From positions 1 to 15,279 of the forward strand of contig UQFL01000044.1 of the NCBI GenBank assembly GCA_900540305.1: DNA of 15,279 nucleotides, read 5' to 3'. The translations under genes were made by a program, and so were the position numbers. Below the pieces are notes generated by a model, which was not told where the DNA came from, made no database searches, and saw nothing but the letters and a program-made list of their open reading frames with translations. Positions 1 through 6,223 of this stretch are shown one piece after another; positions within the stretch are counted from its first letter, which is position 1, and every line of letters begins with the position of its first letter. Source of the stretch: an uncultured Oscillospiraceae bacterium. Its GTDB lineage: Bacteria > Bacillota > Clostridia > Oscillospirales > Acutalibacteraceae.

Positions 1-254
1 AATAAAGGAATTAAAGAGAAAACAGATCGACTTTAGGTAGATTTTGAAAAAACAAAGAAAATCTTTTTAATATATTTAAGGATAACGGTAACACATTTTT
101 TTGGAAAATGCTTTGATTTTTCATATAGAAATACTGTTGAAGAGTTTAGACAAGAGTGTCTCAAAAACAGCTAGAAGTGTCTGAAAAATTCCAAAATCTA
201 TATTAAAGACGATATGATATTTAGAATACGAAATAGATTTTTTGCAATAATTAT
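1..254. other. Stretch without a recognisable gene
   Basis: Very AT-rich sequence with many stops on both strands. The longest coherent plus-strand stretch I can read (near 134-170, reading VEEFRQECLKNS then stop) could be the tail of a decayed gene, but nothing supports it beyond open frame. No promoter, repeat or RNA is convincing here. Confidence 0.4.
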
Positions 255-290
255 AAAAGCACAATGTATAATTTACATTGTGCTTTTTTT
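255..290. terminator. Strong hairpin terminator, probably bidirectional
   Basis: A perfect 14-bp inverted repeat (255-268 with 274-287, AAAAGCACAATGTA and its complement) surrounds a 5-base loop and runs into seven Ts on the plus strand. On the minus strand the stem is followed by a weaker U-rich tail (TTTTATAATT). It lies just beyond the stop codon of the minus-strand gene scrap at 300-398, so it probably once ended that transcript. Confidence 0.75.
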
Positions 291-299
291 ATGCTTATA

Positions 300-398
300 T
301 TAATTGTTGCTTTTCTTCCAGTTCTTATCAAATCCAGGATTGACGGCATAGAAGTTTTTGCTGTCCATTTTATCTGTCAACAGTCTCAATGCTTCACC
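300..398 (-). pseudogene. C-terminal scrap of an unrecognised protein (copy A)
   Basis: On the minus strand a 32-codon frame reads GEALRLLTDKMDSKNFYA and then a Pro/Phe/Trp-containing tail, ending at TAA 300-302. Directly upstream in the same frame are two TGA codons (399-404), so only the end of a gene remains and there is no start or ribosome site. The same peptide recurs at 15023-15142 with mostly different codons, so the frame was under protein-level selection and is not chance. I do not recognise the family. It sits at the distal end of the toxin/immunity cluster, so a decayed immunity or accessory gene is possible, but this is inference. Confidence 0.55.
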
Positions 399-443
399 TC
401 ATCATCAATCTTGTAAAAAATACCGACCGATAACTCAAAAAAA

Positions 444-691
444 TCAATAAATATAAACATCAACAACTTTATCCCAAATGTCTTTTAAGTATTCCTCGTC
501 AATCTTAGCGTTATTCATAAAATCTTCAGCGCTTGTAAATTCAGAGGGATCACAGCAAAATTTGCAAAATGATATTAAAGTCTTTCCGTTTTTTTTAATG
601 AGTAGGTTACAGAATATTCTTCACCTTTGTAAGTGAATTCAATTTCATTGCCGATGTTTATCCATTCTTTAAATTGTTCAAAATTATTCAT
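444..691 (-). pseudogene. Small immunity-like gene with a one-base frameshift
   Basis: An ATG at 691 with a good ribosome site (GAGGA, 7-8 bases upstream) starts a frame reading MNNFEQFKEWINIGNEIEF, which stops after 38 codons at 575-577. If the run of eight As (plus-strand Ts 589-596) had nine, the frame would continue as KKNGKTLISFCKFCCDPSEF to a TGA at 444-446, giving an 82-residue acidic protein. This layout (FxxWxxxGxEIEFxYxGxxYSVTYS, then a KTLISF segment, then an acidic tail) matches small uncharacterised proteins often found beside toxin genes in gut Firmicutes, recalled from memory. Its ATG overlaps the stop of the toxin tail at 684-803 by 8 bases, as expected of a toxin's cognate immunity gene. 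The break may be true decay, slippage in the A-run or a consensus error. Confidence 0.65.
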
Positions 692-803
692 CTGCTTTTC
701 CTCGCTTTCCGTTCCTCCAGATATGCTTATGCGGAACATTTGGATGTTCTTTAGGATTACCGTGATCTGTATAATCAGTATCTTTGAATTTATGAATTTG
801 ATA
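684..803 (-). pseudogene. Orphan C-terminal toxin tail, no start codon
   Basis: A 39-codon minus-strand frame begins right after an in-frame TAG (804-806), inside the last bases of the barstar-like gene, and has no start or ribosome site. It reads HKFKDTDYTDHGNPKEHPNV followed by PHKHIW and a basic end. The Asp/His/Pro-rich pattern (DYTDHGNPxxHPNxPHxH) is the kind of C-terminal tip I associate with DUF4417-type and other polymorphic toxins. It ends overlapping the start of the small gene at 444-691, which would fit as its immunity partner. The likely explanation is that a new toxin tip and its immunity genes inserted upstream and left the old tip stranded. The identification is from motif memory, and the exact toxin activity is unknown. 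Confidence 0.55.
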
Positions 804-1200
804 CTAAATAGATAATAAAATCCTTTCGCTTGCCCGCAACAACTACCCGTTCAACTTCTTCATCCCAAAACGGGAGCAGATAGTTTTCATATCTGTTTTC
901 AATTTTCAGTCTTTCTAAAGAGTTGTTTTTGAAAAAAAACTCATAATTTTTTATCACAAAAACATATTTGTCCGCAGGTAATTCATCCATATCTGTCATA
1001 AAATCATATTCTGTATGATTGTCTTTTTTCCAGCCTTCGGGAATATCACTGAATCCGAAAACTTCCCACAATCTGTCAAAATACTGCGCATATGTTTTTA
1101 TTCCGGCGCCGTCCATAACGATATATTTTGTATCAGGATACTTGTATAATATCTTCTTTTTTTCAAATTCTTCCTTAGTCATTCTGTATAATCTGTTCAT
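790..1200 (-). CDS. Barstar-like immunity protein
   Basis: A 136-residue cytosolic protein without signal or membrane segments. The region from about residue 26 has the order expected of the barstar (barnase inhibitor) fold: a strand ending in DG (YIVMDG), a helix with FDRLWEVFGF, an acidic stretch around HTEYDFMTDMDEL, a hydrophobic strand (KYVFVIKNYEFF), a helix, and a final strand (DFIIYLV). Barstar-like proteins neutralise secreted or polymorphic RNases by covering the active site. The gene is coupled to the upstream gene by an ATGA overlap (1197-1200) and belongs to the DUF4417-toxin operon. Its own ribosome site is weak, consistent with coupling. It may protect against a foreign barnase-like toxin rather than the local one. 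Family call moderate, immunity role inferred from context. Confidence 0.62.
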   Translation of the reverse strand: MNRLYRMTKEEFEKKKILYKYPDTKYIVMDGAGIKTYAQYFDRLWEVFGFSDIPEGWKKDNHTEYDFMTDMDELPADKYVFVIKNYEFFFKNNSLERLKIENRYENYLLPFWDEEVERVVVAGKRKDFIIYLVSNS

Positions 1201-1682
1201 TTCATACCCACAAAAACATCATCGATTATATCCTTAAGCAACTTGCCGTAAAATTTTTGCTTTTTCTCCATTTCCGCATAGTTTTTGTATTCTGAGGTTA
1301 TGCCGTTATGCAAAACAAGGATATGTTCCGAATCGCCGCTTATTTCATATTGCATATTATCAAGCGAGAGAACAACTTTCTGCCCCTTATCGACGGCGGC
1401 TTTTATTTCTTTTACTGTATTGGGCTCAATTTTCAATTTATGTCCAAGTTCGCATACAGTATGGTAACATTCTTCACAGAGCCATATTCTGCCATCTGTT
1501 GAACAGTAACCTTGTTTCTCGCTTCCGGGATAATCATAAAAGCTTAATTTTTTTGCATCAATTAAGCAATGATGGTGATCACCTTTTGTAACAGCAACTT
1601 TTTTAAATATTCTCTTTGTAATCCAATTACCTTCATTATATGTTTGATAGCAATCTTCAATCCAGTCTAACTTGTTGTTCAT
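1197..1682 (-). CDS. Small putative zinc-binding protein, likely immunity gene
   Basis: I chose the ATG at 1682 (161 residues) because GGAGG lies eight bases upstream; an open frame extends further up but overlaps the toxin gene by some 300 bases in another frame. The start overlaps the end of the toxin gene by 26 bases, the usual coupling between a toxin and its immunity gene. Residues 35-75 contain DHHHC, then GYC at 58-60 and WLCEEC at 67-72, resembling a small zinc-finger module (DHDHCxxCxxxF...GYC...WxCxxC) frequent in uncharacterised Firmicute proteins. One usual cysteine, three residues after the DHHHC cysteine, is Asp42 here, so metal binding may be altered. The rest (about 85-161) is a charged mixed alpha/beta region I do not recognise. 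Its position suggests it neutralises the neighbouring toxin tip; that is inference. Confidence 0.65.
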   Translation of the reverse strand: MNNKLDWIEDCYQTYNEGNWITKRIFKKVAVTKGDHHHCLIDAKKLSFYDYPGSEKQGYCSTDGRIWLCEECYHTVCELGHKLKIEPNTVKEIKAAVDKGQKVVLSLDNMQYEISGDSEHILVLHNGITSEYKNYAEMEKKQKFYGKLLKDIIDDVFVGMK

Positions 1683-2670
1683 AGTTGCATCCTCCAATTT
1701 GAAATAACTTTTTGCTCCAGGTGTTATCAGGAAATATTCTGTATTCATTATCAATATCGCGCCTAAAATAATCCCAGTGCGGTCCGATAGGATCCGGATG
1801 ATCCATATCCCAGTGAAACGACTCACCGGTTTTTTTATTAAACCAGTTACCGATATTTTTCTTAATATCCGGATTTCCTCGCCATTCAAAATCTTTTCCG
1901 GGCGCTTTGTTTTCATATCCCGGAAAAGGCGGCATATCCGTATTTTCATCAAACTCGTGTTCCGGATTTGCGGAATTTCTTCCTAACGCCGAGCCGCCTC
2001 CCTTTTGAGCGGGTGTGATAAAACCGTAAAACTTTTTTATGTAAAAGCCTTTATCAAGGTGGTTTGTTTCGGCATAATCAACTTCGATTATAGTGCCTTT
2101 CATATCGTCAAAAGGCTTTCCGTAGCAGATGATCTTTTCTGGCTTTATGCGCCGGCGCATCTCGTTGTAGCCGAGCATGAAATGCGATTTTTCATTCTTT
2201 ACGCCGAGTGTTGAAACTGCAACGACACAACCCTTTTCAATGCCGTCAAAACAAAAATTAAAACTTTCAAGGTTTCCCCAGCGCACTGTCGGTATGACTG
2301 TTATGCCGTTTTGCTGCAAATACGCGCCTGTCCAACGGTTGCGAAAACAGTTGTAGAGTTGAAGTGCAACAGGCATTTCCGTATACATACTGAAATCCGG
2401 CGATAAAACAGCGTTGAATTCTTTCAAACGCTCTATTTTATCATTTGGATTTTTGTAGATACTTTCAAAGCGGTAATCATCAAGGAAAAAGTGTACCGTT
2501 TTGCCTGTTTCATTGCTTTGATTAATCTTATCATAACCTATCAGCGCAAAATCTTCAAGCCGCACCTCCTGTTTCCTGATGAGCGGAACGGAAAACATTC
2601 CAACACCGCTAAACTGATTGCGCAGAAACGAAGGCTCGCTTCTGTATTCATAACTTGTAATTTGAATCAC
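1657..2670 (-). CDS. DUF4417 protein with C-terminal polymorphic-toxin tip
   Basis: A 337-residue protein in two parts. Residues about 10-215 match DUF4417 from memory: PLIRKQ near 29-34, KTVHFFLDDYRFE at 57-69, LSPDFSMYTEMPVALQLYN around 89-107, RNRWTGAYLQ, then FCFDGI, STLGVK and ICYGKPFD. The domain's biochemical role is unknown. After a Gly-rich linker (GGGSALG, 224-230), residues 257-316 form a second domain: KDFEWRGNP, GNWFNKKTGESFHWDMDHP, PIGPHWDYF and EYRIFPDN. That pattern resembles a tip annotated as polymorphic toxin type 37, a predicted RNase (recalled, not searched). There is no signal peptide or LXG domain. The start is uncertain: the GTG at 2670 abuts AGGAG and overlaps the TGA of a short upstream frame, so coupling or a nearby non-ATG start is possible. 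It leads the operon with the two genes at 1197-1682 and 790-1200. Confidence 0.72.
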   Translation of the reverse strand: MIQITSYEYRSEPSFLRNQFSGVGMFSVPLIRKQEVRLEDFALIGYDKINQSNETGKTVHFFLDDYRFESIYKNPNDKIERLKEFNAVLSPDFSMYTEMPVALQLYNCFRNRWTGAYLQQNGITVIPTVRWGNLESFNFCFDGIEKGCVVAVSTLGVKNEKSHFMLGYNEMRRRIKPEKIICYGKPFDDMKGTIIEVDYAETNHLDKGFYIKKFYGFITPAQKGGGSALGRNSANPEHEFDENTDMPPFPGYENKAPGKDFEWRGNPDIKKNIGNWFNKKTGESFHWDMDHPDPIGPHWDYFRRDIDNEYRIFPDNTWSKKLFQIGGCNYEQQVRLD

Positions 2671-2973
2671 TCCTGTCCGAATTTTGTAAAAGCCAAATTT
2701 AAAATGCCTTTCACTTATAGCCGGAAAAGAGGATTCTTATACAGCATTTTAACTATATTTTTTATATTTTAATTTGAATTTTTTATAATCCGTACTGAAA
2801 TCGTGACCGTAAATAATATGAATTTAAAATTATAAAAGTTATGCCGGAATTAAGATATAAGATATAAGGAATACGCATATAAAAGGAAAAATTTTATTTT
2901 AGGCCGCAGATGTTCCGATTAAGGTACATCTGTTTTTTTATAATCAGTATGTGGATGGAAAGGGGAGAGCATT
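2671..2973. promoter_or_regulatory. Divergent intergenic region
   Basis: This AT-rich gap separates the minus-strand toxin operon from the plus-strand PcfJ-like gene and must hold promoters for both. On the minus strand a 15-codon frame (GTG about 2715, reading KGILNLAFTKFGQE) ends in a TGA overlapping the toxin gene's GTG; it may be a leader or a remnant. A short tandem repeat (AAGATAT twice) lies near 2852-2867. TATAAT at 2939-2944 is a possible -10 for the plus-strand gene but lacks a good -35. I see no complete gene. Confidence 0.4.
2907..2939 (+). terminator. Intrinsic terminator or attenuator ahead of the PcfJ-like gene
   Basis: A 10-base stem (CAGATGTTCC with GGTACATCTG, one T-T mismatch) and a 6-base loop are followed directly by seven Ts on the plus strand. 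No plus-strand gene lies upstream for it to terminate, and the next gene starts 35 bases further on, so it could act as a leader attenuator or block read-through. Confidence 0.6.
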
Positions 2974-4614
2974 GTGATTTATTTTGAAAAAGAATTAAAT
3001 GTACCTTTGTGTTTCAGCGTTGTTGAAAAAACACAAGAGCGCAGTATATATAACGCAGACGATCTTTTGAAATTTAAATATCTTCGCAAATATTCAAAAA
3101 TCGAAAGAACAGGCGGCAGTCTGATTTTATATAAAAAAACCGTGCGCTGCCCGAACTGCGGCAGGGAATATGCTGCGCCGCACAGGTTTAGATATAATTT
3201 AAATGAAAGTACCAAATATTTAAAGATGCAGATGAAAGACCTGATCGAGCCTCAGATGCGCCTGTTGTTGAATGAGGATAAAAGTATTATTCTTCAGGAT
3301 GATGTGGATGACGGCGTTTTTTGCATATGCGCCCGCTGCGGTACGGAAACCCAAATCGGCAATGACTTGATAAGAATTAAAATCGAAAGCACGGAGTCCG
3401 AAATTATCGTTTCAAGATTATTAAACCGCCTACAGGATCTAATGAATTGCCAATGGGCTGATGAGATCGACCTTGATTCAGTTTTGGGCATAACGGAAAA
3501 TATTTGTTTTGATTTTTCTTCAGGCAATACGCAGATCTGTATCAAAGATAATAACGGTCAGATCGTTATATCTGAAAATATTGAAAATACAAAAGTTGAC
3601 CTTGAAAATGATACCCTGATAAAACTTATTAACGAAAACCGAGTTGTAAAAAGAAATCTGCGCCGTGCGGTTGAAACGGCAACGGGCAGAAAAATGCCTT
3701 TTTCCTGCACTGAACTTAATATGGAATATTTCGTTTTGTTTACAAGATTTCAGGGCTTTAACAGGGGATTTTATGACGCAGCGCCCTTTTCGGCAGATCC
3801 GTTTCGGCTCGATTTCACTTTTGATTCTATCGTTTCACGGCTGAAAACGCCCGAATCGGCAATGCAGGCTCTTAAGGATTCCGCACTGCCTTTTACAAAA
3901 TCGGTTAAAAGGATATTCGTAAATAATCAGGGGCTGTTTTTCTATATAAAAGATTGCGAATTGCTGTATTCTGTTTTAAATGATATTAATTATTTATCAT
4001 CTGTTTTAAAATCAGATTGCATTTATACAATACTGCTGATTTTACATAAAAGCCCGCAAGCGATAGAATTTATCAAAGCGCTGTTTGAAGCAAAAGGTAT
4101 CGGCTTTATGTGTAAATTTTTTTCTTTGCCTTTTTATGACCATTTTCAGATCGCTTGCTGCTACAGCGCTTTACTGCCGGAATATAAATCGATCGTGCGG
4201 TCTTCTTTAAAAAAATACACTTATGAGGATTTTATGCGTGTTAATTATTTTAGTATGCTTAAAATATCCTATCCCTGTTCAGATATAATCAGCCGCATTC
4301 CGGAAAAAACGGTAAACGGTTTTTCCTTCAAATGGTTCAGCAATCTGCACAGTTGCTGGCGCGCAGGTGAAAAACTTCAAAATTGTTTGGCAGACTGGGA
4401 TAAGACCCGCGGCGCGGTGGCAGGTATGTTTCACTCAACGGCGTTGATCGCCGCTTTGGAAATACGGTCGCATTATAAAGGCGGCTATGAAATTGCTCAG
4501 GCTTATGAAAAGGGAAATGCGGATATTGAAAAAGATTCCGCTGTATATTCCGCCATCGTCCGCTGGTGTGAAATGTTTAATGTGAAATATAAAAGATTTT
4601 TTAGAATCCGTTAA
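2974..4614 (+). CDS. PcfJ-like protein with zinc ribbon
   Basis: A 546-residue cytosolic protein. The GTG start is supported by a purine-rich ribosome site (AAGGGGAG) about six bases upstream. Near the N terminus two CxxC pairs, C59-C62 (RCPNCG) and C119-C122 (CARCGTE), probably form a zinc ribbon. The C-terminal part, from about residue 450, has the hallmarks of the PcfJ family: an LxNCLADW segment (Cys471), then the strand-rich AALEIRSHYKGGYEIAQAYE, then GNAD and a closing helix with a conserved Trp. PcfJ-like proteins are named after an ORF of the Enterococcus pCF10 conjugation region and occur widely on mobile elements and in phage-related islands; their activity is not established. The middle (about 150-440) is mostly helical and unrecognised. 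The following phosphatase gene starts four bases after the stop, so the two are probably co-transcribed. Confidence 0.65.
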   Translation: MIYFEKELNVPLCFSVVEKTQERSIYNADDLLKFKYLRKYSKIERTGGSLILYKKTVRCPNCGREYAAPHRFRYNLNESTKYLKMQMKDLIEPQMRLLLNEDKSIILQDDVDDGVFCICARCGTETQIGNDLIRIKIESTESEIIVSRLLNRLQDLMNCQWADEIDLDSVLGITENICFDFSSGNTQICIKDNNGQIVISENIENTKVDLENDTLIKLINENRVVKRNLRRAVETATGRKMPFSCTELNMEYFVLFTRFQGFNRGFYDAAPFSADPFRLDFTFDSIVSRLKTPESAMQALKDSALPFTKSVKRIFVNNQGLFFYIKDCELLYSVLNDINYLSSVLKSDCIYTILLILHKSPQAIEFIKALFEAKGIGFMCKFFSLPFYDHFQIACCYSALLPEYKSIVRSSLKKYTYEDFMRVNYFSMLKISYPCSDIISRIPEKTVNGFSFKWFSNLHSCWRAGEKLQNCLADWDKTRGAVAGMFHSTALIAALEIRSHYKGGYEIAQAYEKGNADIEKDSAVYSAIVRWCEMFNVKYKRFFRIR

Positions 4615-4618
4615 AGAT

Positions 4619-5095
4619 ATGCGTATACCTTGCGAACCGTTTAATATGAAAATAACAGTAATGAATAAAAGCACTGCCGTCAGAAAGAGTTTTTCGGCAA
4701 CCTCAGGCAGTAAAGTGCTTATATCAATACGAACACCGGGAGATGAAAAGGCAGAGTTTGATGATGAAAATAAATCTATAAAAGATGTGCTGTATCTTGC
4801 TTTTTATGATGTCAGTTTTGAAAATTCGGATATTTACGCCGGTTATGCGGGCATGACAGCCGAGGATGCGCAAAAAGTGAAGGACTTTGTTTTAAAATGG
4901 AAAGATGAAGTGCGGGAATTGTGGATTCATTGCGATGCGGGCATTTCAAGAAGTGCCGGCATCGCGGCAGGCATACTTAAAGCCTTCGGCAAAGATGATT
5001 CGGAATTGTTCAAAACTCTGCTCCCAAATTCACTATGCTATAAGAGAATCCTCTGCGCATTTCTGGATCAAAATAAAATTCAATTTGCTAAATAA
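4619..5095 (+). CDS. CX5R phosphatase, dual-specificity type
   Basis: A 158-residue cytosolic protein with the protein-tyrosine-phosphatase P-loop LWIHCDAGISRSAGIAAG: nucleophile Cys105, phosphate-binding Arg111, followed by the Ser typical of this superfamily. The preceding VLYLAFYDVSF resembles the strand and loop that carry the general acid in dual-specificity-like enzymes (Asp68 is a candidate). Small members of this type are common in phages and gut Firmicutes; substrates are unknown. The ATG at 4619, four bases after the upstream stop, would give translational coupling, but the internal ATG at 4646 (MKITVMNKSTA) matches how relatives usually begin, so the first nine residues may not be translated. 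Neither has a strong ribosome site. It is probably co-expressed with the PcfJ-like gene and ends inside a strong terminator. Confidence 0.78.
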   Translation: MRIPCEPFNMKITVMNKSTAVRKSFSATSGSKVLISIRTPGDEKAEFDDENKSIKDVLYLAFYDVSFENSDIYAGYAGMTAEDAQKVKDFVLKWKDEVRELWIHCDAGISRSAGIAAGILKAFGKDDSELFKTLLPNSLCYKRILCAFLDQNKIQFAK

Positions 5096-5148
5096 AAAAG
5101 CGCCCTGATATTAGTGAACACATCATTCACAATATCAGAGTGCTTTTT
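5095..5148. terminator. Bidirectional terminator between convergent genes
   Basis: A long imperfect hairpin: the arm 5095-5118 (AAAAAGC...CTGATATT...GTGAA) pairs with 5126-5148 (TTCAC...AATATCAG...GCTTTTT), with a 7-base loop. A-rich and T-rich ends make it work in both directions, ending the phosphatase transcript and the minus-strand nuclease-like gene. Confidence 0.85.
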
Positions 5149-5154
5149 ATAGGA

Positions 5155-5967
5155 TTAAACAGTGAGAAACAGGTATTTAAATATGTTGCGCTGTTTTTTC
5201 GCTTTTGAATTTTCCAAATTGCAGTCCGCCAGATTTAAAATGCAATACTCCTGCCATTCGAATTTACTTTCTTTTACCCCTTCGAGCGTAATAGACGTTT
5301 TATGTCTTAAATCATTATCATTTTTATTATTTTTATTGTTTTTATTATCTTTGTTATCTTCATACCAATTTAATTTATCTGTTTTTTTAATATCCGATCC
5401 ATCGCCAATTAAAAATGCATTATGTTTAGTACAATCATCATCTTCATTTTCTGGTTCTGGAAGTCTTGAATATTTCCAATAATAGTTTTCATTTGTCAGG
5501 AATATCGCGCAGCCGCCTATGCATTTAAAAGATTTCAGATTGCCTCTGGTTGTGTTTTTTGTTAATTTATTAATTCTTTCAATATCCCAAAGGAAGTCAT
5601 AACAACCCGTGTCGCACGCGCTGTGTTCGGTAAGGCTGATAAAAAAGTTGCCTTTGTTGTATTCTAATTTATCAGTCTTGTATTTTAGTTCAATAGCAAT
5701 ATACTGCATGTTCTTATTATCTAATATAACAATATCCGTATAACACCGTTTTGTTTTTCCGGTACACTCATATGTATAATCATTCGTATATGCTTCCAAA
5801 TAGATTTTCAAGTCTTCATTTTCGGCAATTTCCTTTTCCAATCTCATTGCAAGAACATGCTGAAATTGCGCCTCGCTCTGAAAAATCAATTTGCTTTTTC
5901 CCATATCTTTAATAATGCTTTTTACTTTTTCAAAGTTGTTTTTTGAAAAATCCGTTAATTCAATCAT
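5155..5967 (-). CDS. PD-(D/E)XK nuclease-like protein, orphan
   Basis: A cytosolic protein of 270 residues. The ATG at 5967 is preferred over the one at 5973 because AAGGAG then sits seven bases upstream, while it would almost touch the first ATG. Counting from the upstream ATG, the core reads: an N-terminal helix with SEAQFQ (Glu34), RCYTDIVILD (Asp80), a hairpin, then IAIELKYKT (Glu95, Lys97). The D...ExK spacing with a helix Glu upstream is the PD-(D/E)XK nuclease signature found in restriction and repair enzymes. No methyltransferase or helicase neighbours it, so this is not a standard restriction system. Residues about 205-225 form a low-complexity Asn/Lys/Asp linker (NKDNKNNKNNKND). Function is a prediction from motif only; a role in defence is inferred from the neighbourhood. 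Confidence 0.62.
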   Translation of the reverse strand: MIELTDFSKNNFEKVKSIIKDMGKSKLIFQSEAQFQHVLAMRLEKEIAENEDLKIYLEAYTNDYTYECTGKTKRCYTDIVILDNKNMQYIAIELKYKTDKLEYNKGNFFISLTEHSACDTGCYDFLWDIERINKLTKNTTRGNLKSFKCIGGCAIFLTNENYYWKYSRLPEPENEDDDCTKHNAFLIGDGSDIKKTDKLNWYEDNKDNKNNKNNKNDNDLRHKTSITLEGVKESKFEWQEYCILNLADCNLENSKAKKQRNIFKYLFLTV

Positions 5968-5999
5968 ATCCATTCTCCTTTAATTACAATTCTGTTTTA

Positions 6000-6028
6000 A
6001 TAGTATCACTATTCGGCTCTGCTTTCAA
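6000..6028 (-). promoter_or_regulatory. Promoter of the orphan nuclease-like gene
   Basis: Read on the minus strand: TTGAAA (6028-6023), a 17-base spacer, TACTAT (6005-6000), about 30 bases ahead of the start at 5967. This is a good vegetative-type promoter. An inverted repeat TGCTTT/AAAGCA (6020-6025 and 6032-6037) straddles the -35 box and could be an operator, though six-base arms can occur by chance. Confidence 0.6.
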
Positions 6029-6223
6029 TGTAAAGCAAATCCTTTATGCGCAAAGATATTATATAATAGCCGGTGAGTAAATTTTATCTCATTATAATAA
6101 AAAATTGTATAAAAACGGACTGAATTCCTTTTCAAAAACGATTATAGCGCGCAGGGTGATGTCCTATAAAGTGCACATAACCTGCGGTATAATCAAATCA
6201 CAAAATGAAAAGGAGAAAATTTT

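Noticed and set aside
1197..1952. Longer 251-codon frame for the zinc-finger-like gene
   Set aside because: The extra 90 codons overlap the toxin gene in another frame and read as basic nonsense; the ATG at 1682 has GGAGG at ideal spacing.
5300..5360. T-rich repeats resembling a microsatellite or small repeat array
   Set aside because: They encode the Asn/Lys/Asp linker of the nuclease-like protein on the minus strand; no separate repeat element is needed.
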